A DNA stretch of 64,000 bases from Pantoea sp. BAV 3049 (GTDB taxonomy: Bacteria; Pseudomonadota; Gammaproteobacteria; Enterobacterales; Enterobacteriaceae). Position numbers and translations under genes: made by a program. Below are positions 56,573 through 64,000 of this stretch, piece after piece. The first letter of the stretch is position 1. Every line of letters starts with the position of its first letter. The notes under the pieces were generated by a model. It did not search any database. It saw only the letters and a program-made list of their open reading frames with translations, and was not told where the DNA came from. Where the stretch lies: the NCBI RefSeq assembly GCF_009765445.1, contig NZ_WHOY01000031.1:5108359-5172358 (forward strand), read 5' to 3'.

Positions 56573-58182
56573 ATGTCTCTTTCCCCGCCTTTTTTCATAT
56601 GTGGTCTGAGCGTATGCGCTGGGACGTGCCGGACTGCCACTGGATTGCCGTTAACTGGCTGGCCAGCCGTGGCGATCTGGCCGTGCTGCGCTGCTTTCGT
56701 GGCTTCGGGAAATCAACCATTCTGGGCGTCTATAACGCCTGGCGTTACTACGATAACCGCAATTACCGCATCCTGCACCAGTCAGAATCCGATCCTACAG
56801 CGTACAAAACCAGCCGCGATACGCAGAACGTTATACGCAATCATCCGCTCACCCGGGGCATGTTGCCCGACCGGCAGGGAACGGTTGAACAGTGGTGGGT
56901 TGAGGGCGCGGAGGATTTCCGAAATGCCAGTATGTACGCTAAAGGCATCCTGTCTAACGTCACGTCAGCGCGTGCGGACGAATGCCAGAATGATGACGTT
57001 GAGGTGCCGAAAAATATCACAACGCCGGAGGCCCGGGAAAAGCTGCGCTATCGCCTGGAGGAACAAACTCACATTTTGGTACCCGGAGGCAAAAAACTTT
57101 TCATCGGCACCCCGCACACACACGACAGCCTTTATGACGAGGTAGAAAGTATGGGCGCTGACTGCCTGACTATCCCTCTGTTTGCGCAGGCGCACCGCAT
57201 TGAAGAAGACGCCGCCACGCGCACGCATTACGAGCTGCCGTTTACCCCTGAATTTGTTTTCATCGGGATCCACAAGGGCGCCAGGTTACTGCAGCAGGAC
57301 GTTGACTACCGGTTGAGCGGTAACGTTATCGTGTTTTCTGAGCCGCCAGACACGCTGGTGGACTGTTACGCCGGCTGCGCGTGGCTCGATCGTTTCGACC
57401 GGGCGGAGCTGCTTAAACGTCGTGGCGAAACCCGCACGATAAACGCCTGGGACAGTCAGTATCAGCTGCACAGCAAGCCTGTGGGGCTGGTCAGGCTCAA
57501 CCCAGACAGAATCCGCGAATACGCCGTAGAGCCGGAAATACGCTTTGGTAACGGCGTCTGCACAATGTGGCTCGGTAACGTGCAGATTGTGGGCGCGGTC
57601 GCTTACTGGGATGTGGCACTCGGTAAAATCAAAGGCGACGCCAGCGCCTTTTCGCTCATTCTCACCGACGCGCGCGGGCATCTGTACTGGCACGTCTGCC
57701 GGGGGCTGTCCGGCGAGCTGGCAGAGTTTGACGGCGACGACAAAATAAGCGGCGGGCAGGTTATCGAGATCAAAGAACTGGTGATGAAATATCAGATCCC
57801 CCGCGTCATTGTTGAGGTCAACGGCCCGGGCGGCTTTGCGCCCAAGCTGCTGCGCCAGGCGCTGAAGGGCAGCGGCTGTGGCGTCACGGAAGAGTTTTCC
57901 GTTATCAACAAACAAAAACGCATCCTCGATGCCTTTGAAGCGCCACTGTCTACTAAATTCCTGTGGGCGCACACGGAGGTGCTCGACGGCCCGATGTATG
58001 ACCAGATGCGCGATTTTAACCCGCTGCTGAAAAACCAGCCGGACGACTATATAGATTCCGGCGCCGGCGGCATTTCACAGACCCCGGTGCGTATCGGTAA
58101 AATAGTCAGGATTTCGACCGGAGGCGGGCGCCAGAATTGGCAACCCGGCGATGGTAGTTATGAGGTCGCCGTTAATTACTGA
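56569..58182 (+). CDS. Large terminase subunit (T7 gp19-like)
   Basis: 537 residues. The ATPase Walker A is RGFGKST (44-50), the Walker B/catalytic acid is DDVE (142-145) in NDDVEVPKNITTPEAREKL, and the coupling motif is FIGTPHT (178-184). The nuclease domain starts with YWDVALGK (Asp348). The DDVEVP...AREKL block matches T7 gp19. Residues about 230-270 (HKGARLLQQDVDYRLSGN) form an extra strand-rich segment between the two domains. It packages the genome through the connector. Confidence 0.92.
   Translation: MNVSFPAFFHMWSERMRWDVPDCHWIAVNWLASRGDLAVLRCFRGFGKSTILGVYNAWRYYDNRNYRILHQSESDPTAYKTSRDTQNVIRNHPLTRGMLPDRQGTVEQWWVEGAEDFRNASMYAKGILSNVTSARADECQNDDVEVPKNITTPEAREKLRYRLEEQTHILVPGGKKLFIGTPHTHDSLYDEVESMGADCLTIPLFAQAHRIEEDAATRTHYELPFTPEFVFIGIHKGARLLQQDVDYRLSGNVIVFSEPPDTLVDCYAGCAWLDRFDRAELLKRRGETRTINAWDSQYQLHSKPVGLVRLNPDRIREYAVEPEIRFGNGVCTMWLGNVQIVGAVAYWDVALGKIKGDASAFSLILTDARGHLYWHVCRGLSGELAEFDGDDKISGGQVIEIKELVMKYQIPRVIVEVNGPGGFAPKLLRQALKGSGCGVTEEFSVINKQKRILDAFEAPLSTKFLWAHTEVLDGPMYDQMRDFNPLLKNQPDDYIDSGAGGISQTPVRIGKIVRISTGGGRQNWQPGDGSYEVAVNY
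58104..58119 (+). promoter_or_regulatory. Repeated late-region element, copy 4
   Basis: AGTCAGGATTTCGACC, inside the last codons of the large terminase gene and 75 bases before the tailspike start. Preserved here despite lying in coding sequence. Confidence 0.5.
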
Positions 58183-58194
58183 CGGAGATCTGCC

Positions 58195-60834
58195 ATGTCT
58201 GTACCCAGCCAGACCCCCTACAACATTCACACCGGGAACGGCGTCACCACCGTATTTGCATTCGGGTTTCTGATTTCGTACGCCAGCGACCTGCAGGTAT
58301 CCATTAACGGCAACGTGGTGGCGTCGGGTTACACGGTAAGCGGGGCGGGCAACACCAGCGGCGGATCCGTTACGTTTCTGACCTCGCCGGCGTCCGGAGC
58401 GATCGTAACGCTGTTGCGCGCTATTCCCCTGAATCGCACGACCAGCTACCAGGACAACGGTGACCTGCTGGCCGCCACGATTAATGCGGATTTTGACCGG
58501 ATCTGGATGGTGTTGCAGGGGCAGGCGCTTAATAACTCGCTGGCGCTGATGCGGCCCTGGTTTAACTACAACTATTACGACGCGCTGGGCTACGGCATTA
58601 AAAATCTGGCCACGCCAACGGCGGACCAGGACGCCACCACTAAAAAATACGTTGACGATCTTCTTGCTGAAGAAGCTGCAGCAAGGGAAGAGGCGATCGG
58701 CGTCGATATTACCCGCACGCTGCGCCTGGCACCCGGGCTGCAGTTTAATCAGCTGCAGTCACCGGCCAGCCTGCGGGGCCGGCTGCTGTATTTTGATGAA
58801 CAGACCGGCCAGCCCAATCCCATCATCCCGGCAGAAATGATTAACCCGGACGTACTCGACCTGCAGGCGTTTGATGGCCTTAAAAATGTTGGTCAGTGTC
58901 CAAACATTGCCACGCTGCGACAGATAGAACCTGCCTACGCCGCCCAGCAGATCTTCGTGCGGGAATATGCCGACGGCACCGGGCGGGGGGGCGGCACGTT
59001 CAAATACATCGAGAACGACACCACCACCGCAGACGACGGCGGCTATTTTATCGTCACGACAGGCGGCGCACGCTGGAAGCGTACCTGCACGCCTGAAATG
59101 CTGAACGCAGAGCATTTCGGCGCGGTAATGGATGGCGTTACTGACGATATGCCGGCGGTAAAACGCATGTACTATGCGACCGTTGCGCTCAACCCGGGGA
59201 ACCCGGTAGGCGTGCGCCTGCCGGCGGGTAGTATTGCGCTGAGTTCCACGTTTGATCTGTCTGCAGCAACAGAACAACCTTTGTTTCGTCTGCGCGGCCC
59301 TGAGGTGGAAAATGGCGCCGTGCCGGCAACGCGAATTTATTTTCTGGATGCTGCATCGTCAACGCCGGTTTTCCAGGTCAATGCACGCAGGATGGAGATC
59401 GGCGGACTGCATCTGGTCGCCGCCGGTACGGTCACGCCGTTTTATAAAAACGTCTGTCCGGCTGGCCAGTACATCCGCGTTAAATCATTCCGCACTAACA
59501 GCAATGGCGGGCTGGTTTTCGACGTACTGGATACCATCGATACTAAATTTGACCAGATTTACTGCTACGGCACTTCAGGCGGATTTCTCCGCGCCCTGTG
59601 GACGAACACCGCGTACGGGGTATGGGATCACTCAACCGCAATAGAAATCTCAAATTCCAATTTTTCCAGCAACACGACGGTAGACGTTCTGCAGATGATC
59701 CGCTGCGGTCAGTCGCTGATGCATAACGTATGGTTTTCCGGCAATGAATATACGTTTGATATCTCGCAGGGGGGCTGGAAATTTGACACGGTGATCATGG
59801 AGGGATCGACGTTTTCAGCCAAAACCAAATGGGCAAAAATCCTGCAGATTAACTGCCGGTTTGCGCAGGGCGCAACGATGGATAATACGCTGTCAGGCTA
59901 TACGGATGATATGGATCACGGCGCCAGTATTCCCTCATGGGTGTACAACGCGATGGACCAGGGAGAAATCAAACTTAATACCCAGGGATCTGCCATATCC
60001 GGGGGGCTGGCCGCAGGTTTTCGTTATTCCCAGACCGTTCTTCAGAATACGAACAACGTTGAAACCTGGTTTTATGTGGGCCGCATGACGCTGCCATCGC
60101 TCGGACGAACGGCAATTATGCGATTTGTAGGTGCTGCAGGCTGGGACAGTGCAGCAGGCGCAATAACGCGCCCGGGTGATACCCGCTTCGGCGGTGGTGA
60201 AACAAAGCTTTTTGTTGAAATGAAACAGCCAAATTCCGGAACGACCAGCGTAATCGAGGCGCACTGGTATTCCGAGGGGAGCGCACCGGTAAAGGAAATC
60301 CGGATCGTTCACAGCTGGCAAACTATCCACGTTTACGTACGAATCGCACAGTACGCACGCTATACGGGCGTTTTCGTCGAGTGCAACGGCGTGCCGCGCA
60401 TAGAAACGGGTACACCTTTCTATCTCATTTCGTATAACACCCAGATCACTGACATTAACGCTATCGCAAATAACGTCACGGTGCCGCGACGCTGGGCCAT
60501 AAACGCCGGTGGTTACGACGATAACGGTTTTGGGATGGATCTGGACAGCGGCGAACTGCTGATTTACTCGACCAGCCTGGTCGCCTCGGGCGCATCAACG
60601 TGGCTGCCAACGAGAATCAACGGCGAGCTAAAAAATGTGCAGTATCAGGATTTCCCCGACGCGCTGCGCTGCCCACGCTTCACGTACGCAGAACTGCCAG
60701 CGGCCCCCGACCGCGCCTATTGCCTTGTGCTCTGCACGGACACGACCCGCTCCCCGCCTATGCAACTTTTATATTCCTACGATGGGATGTGGTTCCCGGT
60801 TAATAACCCGGGCGACGCCTGGAGGCCAGCTTAA
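58195..60834 (+). CDS. Tail fibre/tailspike with T7-type anchor, probable depolymerase
   Basis: 879 residues. Residues 1-150 are the T7 gp17-type virion-binding anchor (PYNIHTGNGVTTVFAFGF, YGIKNLATPTADQDATTKKY). At about 305-328 NAEHFGAVMDGVTDDMPAVK is the entry signature of right-handed beta-helix tailspikes, followed by a long strand-rich body. Such proteins degrade capsule or exopolysaccharide, and Erwiniaceae are strong producers. The enzyme type cannot be told from sequence alone. Confidence 0.85.
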   Translation: MSVPSQTPYNIHTGNGVTTVFAFGFLISYASDLQVSINGNVVASGYTVSGAGNTSGGSVTFLTSPASGAIVTLLRAIPLNRTTSYQDNGDLLAATINADFDRIWMVLQGQALNNSLALMRPWFNYNYYDALGYGIKNLATPTADQDATTKKYVDDLLAEEAAAREEAIGVDITRTLRLAPGLQFNQLQSPASLRGRLLYFDEQTGQPNPIIPAEMINPDVLDLQAFDGLKNVGQCPNIATLRQIEPAYAAQQIFVREYADGTGRGGGTFKYIENDTTTADDGGYFIVTTGGARWKRTCTPEMLNAEHFGAVMDGVTDDMPAVKRMYYATVALNPGNPVGVRLPAGSIALSSTFDLSAATEQPLFRLRGPEVENGAVPATRIYFLDAASSTPVFQVNARRMEIGGLHLVAAGTVTPFYKNVCPAGQYIRVKSFRTNSNGGLVFDVLDTIDTKFDQIYCYGTSGGFLRALWTNTAYGVWDHSTAIEISNSNFSSNTTVDVLQMIRCGQSLMHNVWFSGNEYTFDISQGGWKFDTVIMEGSTFSAKTKWAKILQINCRFAQGATMDNTLSGYTDDMDHGASIPSWVYNAMDQGEIKLNTQGSAISGGLAAGFRYSQTVLQNTNNVETWFYVGRMTLPSLGRTAIMRFVGAAGWDSAAGAITRPGDTRFGGGETKLFVEMKQPNSGTTSVIEAHWYSEGSAPVKEIRIVHSWQTIHVYVRIAQYARYTGVFVECNGVPRIETGTPFYLISYNTQITDINAIANNVTVPRRWAINAGGYDDNGFGMDLDSGELLIYSTSLVASGASTWLPTRINGELKNVQYQDFPDALRCPRFTYAELPAAPDRAYCLVLCTDTTRSPPMQLLYSYDGMWFPVNNPGDAWRPA

Positions 60835-61133
60835 TGACAGTGACAGCTAAATATTATCTCGATCCGGAGGTTTTTGGCGACCTGGGGCCGACGGACGATC
60901 GCGGCTATCACGACGTTGAATTTACGTGCATCGAGCTGACCGAAATCATTAATGAACAGCTGCTGTGCATTTATTCAATGGCCGTTAACGGGGCGCTGGT
61001 CAGTGACCGTTTCCGGCTGGGATTTCCAAACGAACCGGGCGACGAAACGCCGGAATACGCAGAGGCCAGGCTGGCGGAGTACCTGCAGAGAATGTACGAC
61101 GCAAGCGGGGGCCGTGATGATCAATCCACATGA
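60834..61133 (+). CDS. Phage protein between tailspike and holin, 99 aa
   Basis: MTVTAKYYLDPEVFGDLGPT, acidic. It starts at the tailspike stop (TAATG overlap) and overlaps the holin start by 17 bases. It may be a tailspike chaperone or a lysis regulator; no family recognised. Confidence 0.55.
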   Translation: MTVTAKYYLDPEVFGDLGPTDDRGYHDVEFTCIELTEIINEQLLCIYSMAVNGALVSDRFRLGFPNEPGDETPEYAEARLAEYLQRMYDASGGRDDQST

Positions 61134-61458
61134 CGGAATAAGCGCGCAGATAGTGAAATGGATAACGGAATATTTACCCTCGGTTTTTTCAGGCGCCACC
61201 GCTGTGGTGATTTCAGTATTAATCGATATCCGTGGGAGGAAACCAAAACTGTACACATGTACAGGCGGGCTTATCTGTGGTGTTGCGGCAATGGCTCTGT
61301 CAGCCGTGCTGGAGCATTTCGGCTTTTCTGACAGTTCCGGCCCATTTCTGGGCGCAATCATTGGTTTTGTGGGGGCTGACCGGCTGCGGGATACCGCAAT
61401 TGCCGTGGTGGCACGCAGAACCGGTACAGAGAGAGGCAATGATGAAAATCAGCGATAA
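61117..61458 (+). CDS. Holin
   Basis: 113 residues from the ATG at 61117, with three hydrophobic segments (about 20-37, 48-66, 74-90: VFSGATAVVISVLIDI, GLICGVAAMALSAVL, FLGAIIGFVGADRL). The charged C-terminus is typical of holins. It makes the hole that lets the endolysin cross the inner membrane. It overlaps the endolysin start. Confidence 0.8.
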   Translation: MINPHDGISAQIVKWITEYLPSVFSGATAVVISVLIDIRGRKPKLYTCTGGLICGVAAMALSAVLEHFGFSDSSGPFLGAIIGFVGADRLRDTAIAVVARRTGTERGNDENQR

Positions 61459-61879
61459 CGGCATTGCGTTAATAAAGCAGGAAGAAGGGGAGCGCCTGAC
61501 AGCCTATCGTGATCCCCGGGGCATACTGACAATCGGCGTTGGCCACACCGGCCCGGTTGACAGCAGGATGATTTACCCGGGACAGGTTATCACTCCGGCC
61601 AAATCGACAGCGCTGCTGTTATCCGATCTGGCATGGGTGGAGAAAATTATAGCCGGTAAAATCACCGCGCCGCTGACGCAAAACCAGTATGACGCGCTGT
61701 GCTGCCTGATTTTTAATATTGGGGCCGGCGCATTTTCTACATCAGTGGTCAGGCAGCGCCTGAATCTGGGCAACTATGCCGGTGCTGCAGATGCTTTTTT
61801 GATGTGGAAGCGTGCCGGCACCAATAAAGACATTTTGCTGGCGCGCCGGCAGCGGGAACGGGAGCTGTTTTTATCATGA
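61442..61879 (+). CDS. Endolysin, T4-type lysozyme (GH24)
   Basis: 145 residues from the ATG at 61442 (GAGAGG 5 bases upstream; ATG at 61439 is closer). The catalytic set E15, D24 and T30 lies in KQEEGERLTAYRDPRGILTI. No N-terminal membrane segment, so it is a holin-dependent muramidase and not a SAR endolysin. The stop overlaps the next start (ATGA). Confidence 0.92.
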   Translation: MKISDNGIALIKQEEGERLTAYRDPRGILTIGVGHTGPVDSRMIYPGQVITPAKSTALLLSDLAWVEKIIAGKITAPLTQNQYDALCCLIFNIGAGAFSTSVVRQRLNLGNYAGAADAFLMWKRAGTNKDILLARRQRERELFLS

Positions 61880-62784
61880 GCATAACCCTGATTAATCCGC
61901 CCGGGATATATGTGGGGGCAGAGAGTACCGGCCTGATCCTGCCCGGGACAATTGATTTTACGGATCAGGCGCCCGCCAGCCTGCTGGCCACCATTGACCT
62001 GACCGCAGAAGCGCTGGATCCGCTGGTGACCTTTACCGGCCCCGCGCACTGGTTCTGGAATAAAAGTGGTCTGCTTGAGCTGACAACGGCGCAGACGTGG
62101 CCACTTGAGTACCGGGACGGCGTGGCGACAGGCCGGCACGAACCGGAACCCCAGGCGACGAACCTGCAGCCGCAGAGCCGCGCAAGCGTGCTCGGTAATT
62201 ACGTTAAAACGTCCGGGCTGGATGAATTTTTGATTGACGACGCCGGCGCACCGGACGGCGGCGCAATCGGGCTGGTACCGGTGGAGTGTGATGTTTACGC
62301 AATGTCACAGGATAACGGCGGCGCGTACCTGTTTCCGCAAACGAAATACGCCAGATCGACTGCCTGGCAGCGAATAGAGTTTACGGTTATTTCGACGGCC
62401 AGCAGCAGGTTGAGGGTGTGGATTGGCAGAAACTCTGCAACCGGCGCACCTGCGGTATTTTTGACTCAGACAGCCTATGCAGCAGCGGCAGGCTATGCCA
62501 TTTCGTTTTTTACGCGCGAAGGTGACGGGGCGACATTTCCGGCAGGTTTCGTACAGATTGAAAAAGGGGATTTCTGCACGTCTCCGATCGTCACCGGTGA
62601 CGCGACAGCAACCCGCACCGCCAGTTCTGCGATCGTCAATACCACCGGGGCCAGATTTATTACGGTCAGCTACAGCAACGGTGACCAGGACACATACAGC
62701 ACGCCAGGCAGTTCTTACACGCTGCCGGTTTCACAACGGAACTGGGGCGCGCGATACATTCAACTGATCGAACTTTGGGGGTGA
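61876..62784 (+). CDS. Phage protein inserted in the lysis cassette, 302 aa
   Basis: MSITLINPPGIYVGAESTGL; beta-rich. The middle TGRHEPEPQATNLQPQSRAS is a phrase seen in podoviral tail-associated proteins; the rest looks like a carbohydrate-binding or trimerising fold (FFTREGDGATFPAGFVQIEK). Probably a virion decoration or receptor-binding accessory. Odd place: between endolysin and spanins. Confidence 0.55.
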   Translation: MSITLINPPGIYVGAESTGLILPGTIDFTDQAPASLLATIDLTAEALDPLVTFTGPAHWFWNKSGLLELTTAQTWPLEYRDGVATGRHEPEPQATNLQPQSRASVLGNYVKTSGLDEFLIDDAGAPDGGAIGLVPVECDVYAMSQDNGGAYLFPQTKYARSTAWQRIEFTVISTASSRLRVWIGRNSATGAPAVFLTQTAYAAAAGYAISFFTREGDGATFPAGFVQIEKGDFCTSPIVTGDATATRTASSAIVNTTGARFITVSYSNGDQDTYSTPGSSYTLPVSQRNWGARYIQLIELWG

Positions 62785-62787
62785 AGC

Positions 62788-63024
62788 GTGGCCGATTTTA
62801 AAAACGTGGTGGTTACGGAAGAGTGGCAGGAGGTGTACAGCGGTGACGACGACGCAACATTGATTTGCGTGGCCGGTCAGGGAGAAATCTGGCGATCGGC
62901 GGGCGCACCGGCAGCAGACACGCTTGGGATACCGCTAAACACCGGTCAGAGCCTGAGAGGTTCCGGGCGGTTACTGGGCCGCGCTGCTTTTGGTACACGT
63001 CGCGCCGTGTTTGTGGTCGGTTGA
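62788..63024 (+). CDS. Small phage protein, 78 aa, unknown
   Basis: GTG start (ADFKNVVVTEEWQEVYSGDD), beta-rich, ending RAAFGTRRAVFVVG. The sequence looks like a small trimeric capping or stabilising phage domain. Starts 3 bases after the 302-aa gene and overlaps the Rz start by one base. Function unknown. Confidence 0.5.
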   Translation: MADFKNVVVTEEWQEVYSGDDDATLICVAGQGEIWRSAGAPAADTLGIPLNTGQSLRGSGRLLGRAAFGTRRAVFVVG

Positions 63025-63383
63025 TGAATGTCAGACTTTGGGCGCTGGTGGCTGCAGCGGTGCTGGCCGCCGGCTGGGGTTATGGGCATACCCGCTATCT
63101 TGCGGGCTGGTATGCGCATTCTGAGAAAGTGAACGCCGCCGCTGAGCAAAAAAAAGGACGTGCTGCAGCTGCAGTGCAGGTTACGGAAGCCGCCGCTGCT
63201 GCCGCCAGTGCGGGGGGCAGGGTGGTTTACCGGACGGTTTACAGAGACGTGGTGAAATATGTTAACAATCCGGCGCGCACTGTGTGCCAGTTCGATCCTG
63301 ATGCTGTGCAGCTGCGGCAACGCGCCATCGATGCAGCCAACCATATCCCCGGATTTGATGCAGCCGCCGTGCCGGATAAGTGA
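63024..63383 (+). CDS. Rz-like inner membrane spanin
   Basis: 119 residues. An N-terminal membrane anchor (RLWALVAAAVLAAGWGYG) is followed by an Ala-rich helical periplasmic part (AAAEQKKGRAAAAVQVTEAA) and TVCQFDPDAVQLRQRAIDAA, typical of Rz proteins. It starts at the previous stop (TGATG). With Rz1 it fuses inner and outer membranes in the last step of lysis. Confidence 0.8.
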   Translation: MNVRLWALVAAAVLAAGWGYGHTRYLAGWYAHSEKVNAAAEQKKGRAAAAVQVTEAAAAAASAGGRVVYRTVYRDVVKYVNNPARTVCQFDPDAVQLRQRAIDAANHIPGFDAAAVPDK

Positions 63384-63474
63384 CGCCGGCGCAGACAGTG
63401 ACGCCGATTTGCAGGCCGACACGGAGACAGCAGAATGCGTACGCGAGCTGCGCACCAATATTTACCGCTGGTAG
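63259..63474 (+). CDS. Rz1-like outer membrane spanin lipoprotein (overlapping gene)
   Basis: 71 residues in another frame, overlapping the Rz-like gene by 125 bases. A lipoprotein signal MLTIRRALCASSILMLCSC (lipid Cys at 17 or 19) is followed by a Pro-containing short mature part. Overlapping lipoprotein genes of this type are the known Rz1 arrangement. Confidence 0.75.
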   Translation: MLTIRRALCASSILMLCSCGNAPSMQPTISPDLMQPPCRISDAGADSDADLQADTETAECVRELRTNIYRW

Positions 63475-63614
63475 GGGTGGTATAAAGCGCTGCAAATACA
63501 ATGAGTTAAATATATCGATCTGTAACGTCGATCAATAAGGCGGTATTGATCGACAGTAACGATTGGCAGGTTGTTGCCGGGGTGGTTATTTTAATCAGGC
63601 ACAAGGAGCGCATT

Positions 63615-63710
63615 ATGATATGGACGCGAAGAAAAACCTGGCTGGTTGTTGTCTCTGTCTGTTGCCTCGTGTGGATTTCCATACTCATCCTGCTACTACC
63701 TTTAATCTGA
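63615..63710 (+). CDS. Small hydrophobic peptide, 31 aa
   Basis: MIWTRRKTWLVVVSVCCLVW followed by a hydrophobic end; one membrane helix with a basic start. AAGGAG lies 7 bases upstream. Size and layout recall type I toxin peptides or small phage membrane proteins. It has its own strong terminator. Confidence 0.5.
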   Translation: MIWTRRKTWLVVVSVCCLVWISILILLLPLI

Positions 63711-63741
63711 CAGTCCTTTTTTCCTGAGCACCAACACCAGG

Positions 63742-63765
63742 CCCGGCGCAAGTCGGGTTTTTTTT
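63742..63765 (+). terminator. Rho-independent terminator after the 31-aa peptide
   Basis: CCCGGC-GCAA-GTCGGG is a GCAA-tetraloop stem followed by eight T. It probably ends the late transcript. Confidence 0.85.
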
Positions 63766-63830
63766 CGTTGCCGTTTGCCACGTTCGCGTTATGATAACCG
63801 TTAATGGAAAACACCATGTAAGGATTACAT

Positions 63831-64000
63831 ATGAATAACATTGAGATGGAAAAAAAACTGGCTGAAGGGGGGTTCAATTCAAAAGAAATTGCTCTTCTCA
63901 GATTCATGACAGAAAGAGATTCCACGACTTATCAGGTTTTGATAGTAGAACTCAGTAAAAGGTTTATTGGTGCTGTTATCTTATTGATAATTATTTTTGG
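63831..64000 (+). CDS. Start of a small membrane protein, cut by window end
   Basis: 56 codons seen: MNNIEMEKKLAEGGFNSKEI, then TERDSTTYQVLIVELSKRF and a membrane helix beginning IGAVILLIIIF. AGGA lies 6 bases upstream of the ATG. AT-richer than the late genes, so it is probably cargo near the prophage end. Not recognised. Confidence 0.5.
   Translation, partial: MNNIEMEKKLAEGGFNSKEIALLRFMTERDSTTYQVLIVELSKRFIGAVILLIIIF

Larger units (their letters stand above)
29858..64000. mobile_element. Temperate T7-like podovirus prophage (right end outside window)
   Basis: Integrase, repressor/Cro switch, replication, morphogenesis and lysis genes follow in a complete temperate-phage order. The morphogenesis order (connector, scaffold, capsid, tail tubular A/B, internal virion proteins, TerS, TerL, fibre) and the T7 gp19-like terminase point to a podovirus with T7-type structure. 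Small proteins such as the Bbp19-like one also recall the Bordetella BPP-1 group. No frameshifted or interrupted structural gene was seen, so it may be functional. No phage RNA polymerase was found. Confidence 0.92.

Noticed and set aside
61232..61441. Longer N-terminus of the endolysin
   Set aside because: It would run through the holin gene in another frame; the family start MKISDNGIALIK with GAGAGG is clear.

Overview
The window is chromosomal DNA of an enterobacterium, most likely of the Erwiniaceae (Pantoea/Erwinia-like). Gene order from tRNA-Phe to orn follows the E. coli backbone: yjdC, dsbD, dcuA, aspA, fxsA, groES-groEL, yjeI, epmB, efp, ecnA-ecnB, blc, frdDCBA, epmA, mscM, psd, rsgA, orn. 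The genes cutA, sugE and ampC, present at these places in E. coli, are absent. The family assignment is an inference from gene order and protein similarity recalled from memory.

Region 1 (1 to about 6600) is an AT-richer accessory island lying against the 3' end of a tRNA-Phe gene. On the minus strand it holds a LuxR-type regulator followed by a three-part type I secretion system: a TolC-like outer membrane protein, a CvaA/HlyD-type adaptor, and the first 101 codons of a CvaB-type ABC transporter with a C39 double-glycine leader peptidase. This is the export machinery of class II microcins. Two more regulators (IprA-like and LuxR-like) read the other way. No microcin precursor is visible, and about 1.3 kb in the middle has no recognisable gene.

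Region 2 (6631 to about 29860) is ordinary core genome: the anaerobic fumarate/aspartate set (dcuA, aspA, frdABCD), the sigma-32 groESL operon, the complete EF-P lysylation set (efp, epmA, epmB), the entericidin pair, phospholipid decarboxylase with the mechanosensitive channel MscM, RsgA and Orn. It ends in a tRNA array Gly-Gly-Cys-Leu.

Region 3 (about 29858 to beyond 64000) is a temperate podovirus prophage next to tRNA-Leu(UAA). Its left arm has integrase, a DUF4224 protein and small early genes. A repressor/Cro switch follows, then O/P-like replication genes with iterons inside the O-like gene. Next is a cargo segment (38060-41262): an HTH regulator, an unknown 118-aa protein, two CRISPR-repeat-like units, a second small HTH protein, a Tlde1-like L,D-transpeptidase toxin with a membrane partner, and a StbDE toxin-antitoxin pair. 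The morphogenesis block is arranged like that of T7: connector, scaffold, capsid, tail tubular A and B, internal virion proteins, small and large terminase, fibre/tailspike. Holin, endolysin and Rz/Rz1 follow. A hok-type toxin lies within the structural block. No phage RNA polymerase is visible, yet a conserved 13-16 base element occurs four times, each ahead of a late gene. The right prophage end is outside the window.

Most noteworthy: the paired type I-E-like CRISPR repeats beside a small HTH gene (candidate RNA or protein anti-CRISPR locus), the four-copy late-gene element in a T7-like temperate phage, a GIY-YIG-like insertion in the replication protein that coincides with the presumed origin, the transpeptidase toxin/partner pair, a hairpin that buries the terminase ribosome binding site, and the microcin-type export island.
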